From Anaerolinea sp. (GTDB taxonomy: Bacteria; Chloroflexota; Anaerolineae; Anaerolineales; Villigracilaceae), in the NCBI GenBank assembly GCA_020723805.1, contig DYID01000001.1:142811-206810 (forward strand): DNA of 64,000 nt, in the 5' to 3' direction. The position numbers and the translations under genes were made by a program. The notes under the pieces were generated by a model. That model saw only the letters and a program-made list of their open reading frames with translations. It searched no databases and was not told the origin of the DNA. Shown here piece after piece: positions 61,470 to 64,000 of this stretch (the stretch's first letter is position 1; each line of letters begins with the position of its first letter).

Positions 61470-62252
61470 TTATGCCGCCGTCGCAATCATGTAACGAAAA
61501 CAATTTCCAATGCGATAGCCGCCAGCCGCGGTCTTGAAGGGCGCGATGGTTTTCAAGACTGCCTCGCGGACGGTCGCTTCATCCGTGTGCTGAATGGCTC
61601 GGATGGCTGGACCCGACGAAAGCAAGCCGCGCAGCGCCGTTTCATCATCGGGATATTCCCATGGGCAGTCCACTTTCTTGACTTCGCCTGGGGTCAAACC
61701 AGCGTCTTTTGCCAGGGCTTCCAACGCGCCCTCCGCAGAGAGAGCGTACGGACCTGGCGCGCCTGCAGGCGGCGGAGGCAGGAGCGAACCCATTGCCGCA
61801 ATGTACGCCGCGGATTCGTTTTCTTCGCGCCTGCCAAACACTGCGATGACGACCTTTCCGCCTTTTGAAACGCGGCTCGCTTCACGTAAAGCGTTCACAG
61901 GACTTGCCGCAAATTGAAAGGAACTGAAACCCGTCACTAAATCAAACGCTTGGTCCTCGTAAGGCAATTCTTCCATTTCGCCTGTGCGGAAATCGCCGCT
62001 GCGGACGCGCTCGCGGGCAATCTCCAGCAGATTCTCCGCCGCGTCCAGCCCGCTGACCTTGACCCCGCGCTTGGCAGCCATCTCGCAGAAAATGCCCGAG
62101 CCGCAGCCGACATCCAAGACAGATGAGTTTTCGCCCAGGGCGGTCTCATCCAGCACGGCGCCAAAGAGCGGAATGGCAACCCCTTCCTGCACGTCCGCCC
62201 AATCTCTGGCGCGCGCGCCCCACATTTTTCCTTGCATGCCCGCAGTTCCCAA
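61470..62252 (-). CDS. Class I SAM-dependent methyltransferase within the sHdr-like locus
   Basis: The 260-residue protein has motif I VLDVGCGSGIFCEMAAKRG near residue 50, followed by VSGLDAAENLLEIARERV, the post-I stretch MEELPYEDQAFDLVTGFSSFQF, and SRVSKGGKVVIAVFGR, all typical of class I methyltransferases. TTG 62252 is preferred: AAAGGAG lies 6 bases upstream, while later ATGs have none. It separates the HdrB1-like and HdrA-like genes, where sHdr loci usually have no gene. The acceptor is unknown; a thiol, a quinone or a small metabolite are all possible. Confidence 0.8.
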   Translation of the reverse strand: MGTAGMQGKMWGARARDWADVQEGVAIPLFGAVLDETALGENSSVLDVGCGSGIFCEMAAKRGVKVSGLDAAENLLEIARERVRSGDFRTGEMEELPYEDQAFDLVTGFSSFQFAASPVNALREASRVSKGGKVVIAVFGRREENESAAYIAAMGSLLPPPPAGAPGPYALSAEGALEALAKDAGLTPGEVKKVDCPWEYPDDETALRGLLSSGPAIRAIQHTDEATVREAVLKTIAPFKTAAGGYRIGNCFRYMIATAA

Positions 62253-62454
62253 AGTTTCTCCTTTAGCGTAGCGACGCTCTCCTACCATCGGCGTTACACC
62301 TGCCCTGGCAGGCGGCGCCAAGGGGGAACGCCGATTACGCGCCAGCCGCGTAACAGACGTTCTCTAACGTCCGCCCAACCTTGTGTTGCAATGCTAATTA
62401 CCAATTACCAATTACCAATTACCGCTTACTCAACGTATGTACATGTGTACCTGT
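62253..62454. repeat. Repeat-filled gap between the methyltransferase and HdrB1-like genes
   Basis: GACGTTCTCTAACGTC-type palindrome (about 62358-62376), a GCGTAACGCCG-like inverted stretch, TTGGTAA heptamers (62395-62428) and TGTACATGTGTACC-type repeats (62430-62475) lie here. The last overlaps the end of the HdrB1-like gene (peptide STQVHA). No gene is seen. Confidence 0.7.
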
Positions 62455-63675
62455 TTACGCATGTACCTGTGTACTCACCACAGGCTTATCCGCGTCTTCC
62501 CAGGTGATTCCAGATTTCGTCCCCGCGCGGATCGCGTCGAGGTCGCCCTGGAATTCGTCCCAGTATTTCTGCCAGTTGATTCCCAACTTATCAAGGAACG
62601 GACGCCAGTCCGTCGAGTGCCAGTGGAACTGCACCACGCGGAAGGGATGCGCTCCCATTGCCAGCGCCGCCACCTGCGCGTCGGACAAAACAGGGATGCC
62701 CACCTTGCGGTCATGCGCCTTCGCGGCGAATTGACTCTTATCGAGCGTGGTCACACAGCCCGTGTCGTGAGTCACCGTCAGGTCGGGGTTGACTTCGTTC
62801 TTCATCGTCTCGATTTTGCGAAGCACGGCGAACGAACGGGTGAAGTCGCGCTGAACCAGCACGTGACGGAAGCCGAAGCCGCAGCAGTCGAACCAGGTGG
62901 AGTAGTCCGCCACGTTGATCCCGAGCGCTTCGAGCGTGGCGGTGACGGTGGCGGTGCGTTGACCGCCGTAGATGTCGGGGTCGTAGATGGCGTCTTCGGC
63001 GACGATTTTGTAGTAATGGCAGGCGGGATGGACGGTGGCAGTGATCATGCTCATGTCCACGGTTTGCTTTTCCGCGAACTTCTTCCGCATGACGTGAACC
63101 CACTCGCTGTAATGGACGATCTCTTCGGGCAGGACGAGCGGCTTGCCGAGTTTGTCCAAAATGCGGCGGACTTCGTCGCGCAGTTCCTTGTGGTGAACCA
63201 ACTGTTCGCGGATTTCCTTGTAATGTCCGTAGGACGTGCCGCAGTGGATCATCGGGAAGTAGCCCGTCTCGTAGGCGGCGGCGAAGTTGCGAACCATCAC
63301 TGCGGCTTGCGCGGCGGCATTGGATGTGGCGGAGGCGTAATAATTCCAGCCTGTGCAAGAGGTCTGGTCGGTGGGGTCGAGATAATCCAGTCCAAACTGA
63401 CGGTGCAGCCAGAAAATGGACGAAGTGTAGCCGGGGATGTGCCCGCACTGCCCGCAGGATTTGTGATGCCAGGTATGGTCAATCGGGATCTTCTTCGTGC
63501 GCCCAAATTTCGTGGTCACTTCCACGTGGTTTTCGGGCATGCGCTGGACGACGATCTCGCCCTTCGCTTCCAATTCAAACAACGCCTCGCGGATGTCGTG
63601 CGTCGGCGCAACCTGCGCGTCGCGGACGACAGCGTGCGATTTGCGTTCGAGGATTTCTTCTACAGTAGTTGTCAT
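62455..63675 (-). CDS. sHdrB1-like heterodisulfide reductase subunit B
   Basis: The 406-residue protein shows two degenerate CCG-type regions. In the first, Cys74 and Cys77 (SCGQCGH), Cys107 (TSCTGW) and Cys145 (IHCGTS) remain. In the second, Cys219 (HPACHYY), Cys264-Cys265 (WFDCCGFGF) and Cys307 (DTGCVTT) remain, with Thr where the last Cys is expected. HdrB binds non-cubane clusters and is where the disulfide or sulfur substrate reacts. ATG 63675 has GGAG 6 bases upstream. It is longer than methanogen HdrB because of about 70 extra N-terminal residues. It leads the locus, directly after the gene cut by the window end. Confidence 0.8.
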   Translation of the reverse strand: MTTTVEEILERKSHAVVRDAQVAPTHDIREALFELEAKGEIVVQRMPENHVEVTTKFGRTKKIPIDHTWHHKSCGQCGHIPGYTSSIFWLHRQFGLDYLDPTDQTSCTGWNYYASATSNAAAQAAVMVRNFAAAYETGYFPMIHCGTSYGHYKEIREQLVHHKELRDEVRRILDKLGKPLVLPEEIVHYSEWVHVMRKKFAEKQTVDMSMITATVHPACHYYKIVAEDAIYDPDIYGGQRTATVTATLEALGINVADYSTWFDCCGFGFRHVLVQRDFTRSFAVLRKIETMKNEVNPDLTVTHDTGCVTTLDKSQFAAKAHDRKVGIPVLSDAQVAALAMGAHPFRVVQFHWHSTDWRPFLDKLGINWQKYWDEFQGDLDAIRAGTKSGITWEDADKPVVSTQVHA

Positions 63676-63838
63676 GGCTTCTCCAATCATTTTGTGCGTA
63701 GATGTCATCGTCGGCGTTAGAGAACGCCTTCTACGCAGGATCAAACCGATAAAACGGGATCAGGTCAAAGGTCAAGGATGAAGCGTTTCTTTCGTCTTTC
63801 TTCTTTCATCCTTCACAATTCATCCTTCATCCTTTTGC

Positions 63839-64000
63839 CTATCCTTCTTCCAACTCTTCCTGCATAACATCTGCCAATAAATCGTACAACCCTTCGTCAA
63901 TCTCTTTGATGATGTCCATGTTGCCCGTCTCGAACCAGATGGTGTAGAGTTCGAGCAGGGTCTTGCGGTTGGTCTTCCACGCCGCATCCGTGACCCCGCG
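63839..64000 (-). CDS. C-terminal end of a gene cut by the window, probable HdrC-like subunit
   Basis: An open frame enters from the right edge and ends at TAG 63839-63841. Its last 53 residues are helical and acidic (RGVTDAAWKTNRKTLLELYT..., then LLADVMQEELEEG). Cysteine motifs, if any, lie outside the window. sHdr loci usually begin with hdrC1 directly before hdrB1, so an HdrC-like protein is expected here; the visible part does not prove it. A 163-base gap with TTCATCCTTCATCC-type repeats and a GGCGTT-AGAG-AACGCC palindrome follows. Confidence 0.45.
   Translation of the reverse strand, partial: RGVTDAAWKTNRKTLLELYTIWFETGNMDIIKEIDEGLYDLLADVMQEELEEG

Noticed and set aside
45554-62428. Heptamer arrays as CRISPR arrays
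   Set aside because: The units are 7 bases in tandem without unique spacers, and there are no cas genes.

Overview
The window looks like a chromosomal stretch of a Chloroflexota bacterium, most likely class Anaerolineae. This is inferred from several traits: Thr/Pro-rich linkers behind single membrane anchors, a CIRCE-controlled groESL operon, genes whose -10 box sits directly upstream of the ATG, MttB-superfamily methyltransferases, and spacers packed with short dispersed repeats. No rRNA, tRNA, CRISPR array or prophage was seen.

Left part (1-19 kb): a BMP-type lipoprotein and an MFS permease; trmD; two coupled TPR membrane proteins; groES-groEL under a perfect CIRCE; a parvulin-type lipoprotein isomerase; ilvE; a thioesterase; a Phd/VapC toxin-antitoxin pair; a chelatase I/D gene split by a -1 frame change at a run of nine A; rpsA; and an M19 dipeptidase.

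Middle part (19-44.5 kb): an M20 amidohydrolase and an S9 peptidase lie among three MttB-type methyltransferases, one corrinoid protein and a GntR/FCD regulator, which suggests corrinoid-dependent demethylation of quaternary or methylated amines. Next come an MFS permease, nadD, an AbrB/PIN toxin-antitoxin pair with a palindromic operator, a DAO-type oxidoreductase, ligA, a REP-associated transposase with REP-like palindromes, a SulP transporter, a Gfo/Idh oxidoreductase, an alpha-oxoamine synthase, and several membrane proteins.

Right part (44.6-64 kb, all minus strand) is the most striking region. In transcription order it encodes a probable HdrC end (cut by the window), an HdrB1-like protein, a SAM methyltransferase, an sHdrA-like flavoprotein, a helical protein like the conserved 'hyp' of sHdr loci, an HdrC-HdrB fusion, EtfB, EtfA, an ETF:menaquinone-oxidoreductase-like membrane protein, a small zinc protein, a GcvH/LbpA-like lipoyl carrier, an SQR-family flavoprotein, a 40-residue protein, a second LbpA-like carrier, a lipoate-protein ligase, a ferredoxin/NrfD fusion and a molybdopterin oxidoreductase. 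This matches the sulfur-oxidizing heterodisulfide-reductase-like (sHdr) pathway with Etf output, followed by a SoeABC-like sulfite-oxidizing enzyme. Read together: SQR makes persulfide sulfur, lipoyl carriers present it to sHdr, sulfite is released and oxidized to sulfate by the Mo enzyme, and electrons reach menaquinone through Etf and the membrane protein. The function is inferred from gene families and order.

The window also carries several families of short repeats: TTGGTAA heptamers, AAAGTC- and TTATCAGT-type repeats, GACGTTAGAGAACGTC palindromes, and a MITE-like family with TTACGCAG ends. Some copies lie inside open reading frames and lengthen ligA, the Mo oxidoreductase, the ferredoxin/NrfD fusion and others, or supply their last codons.
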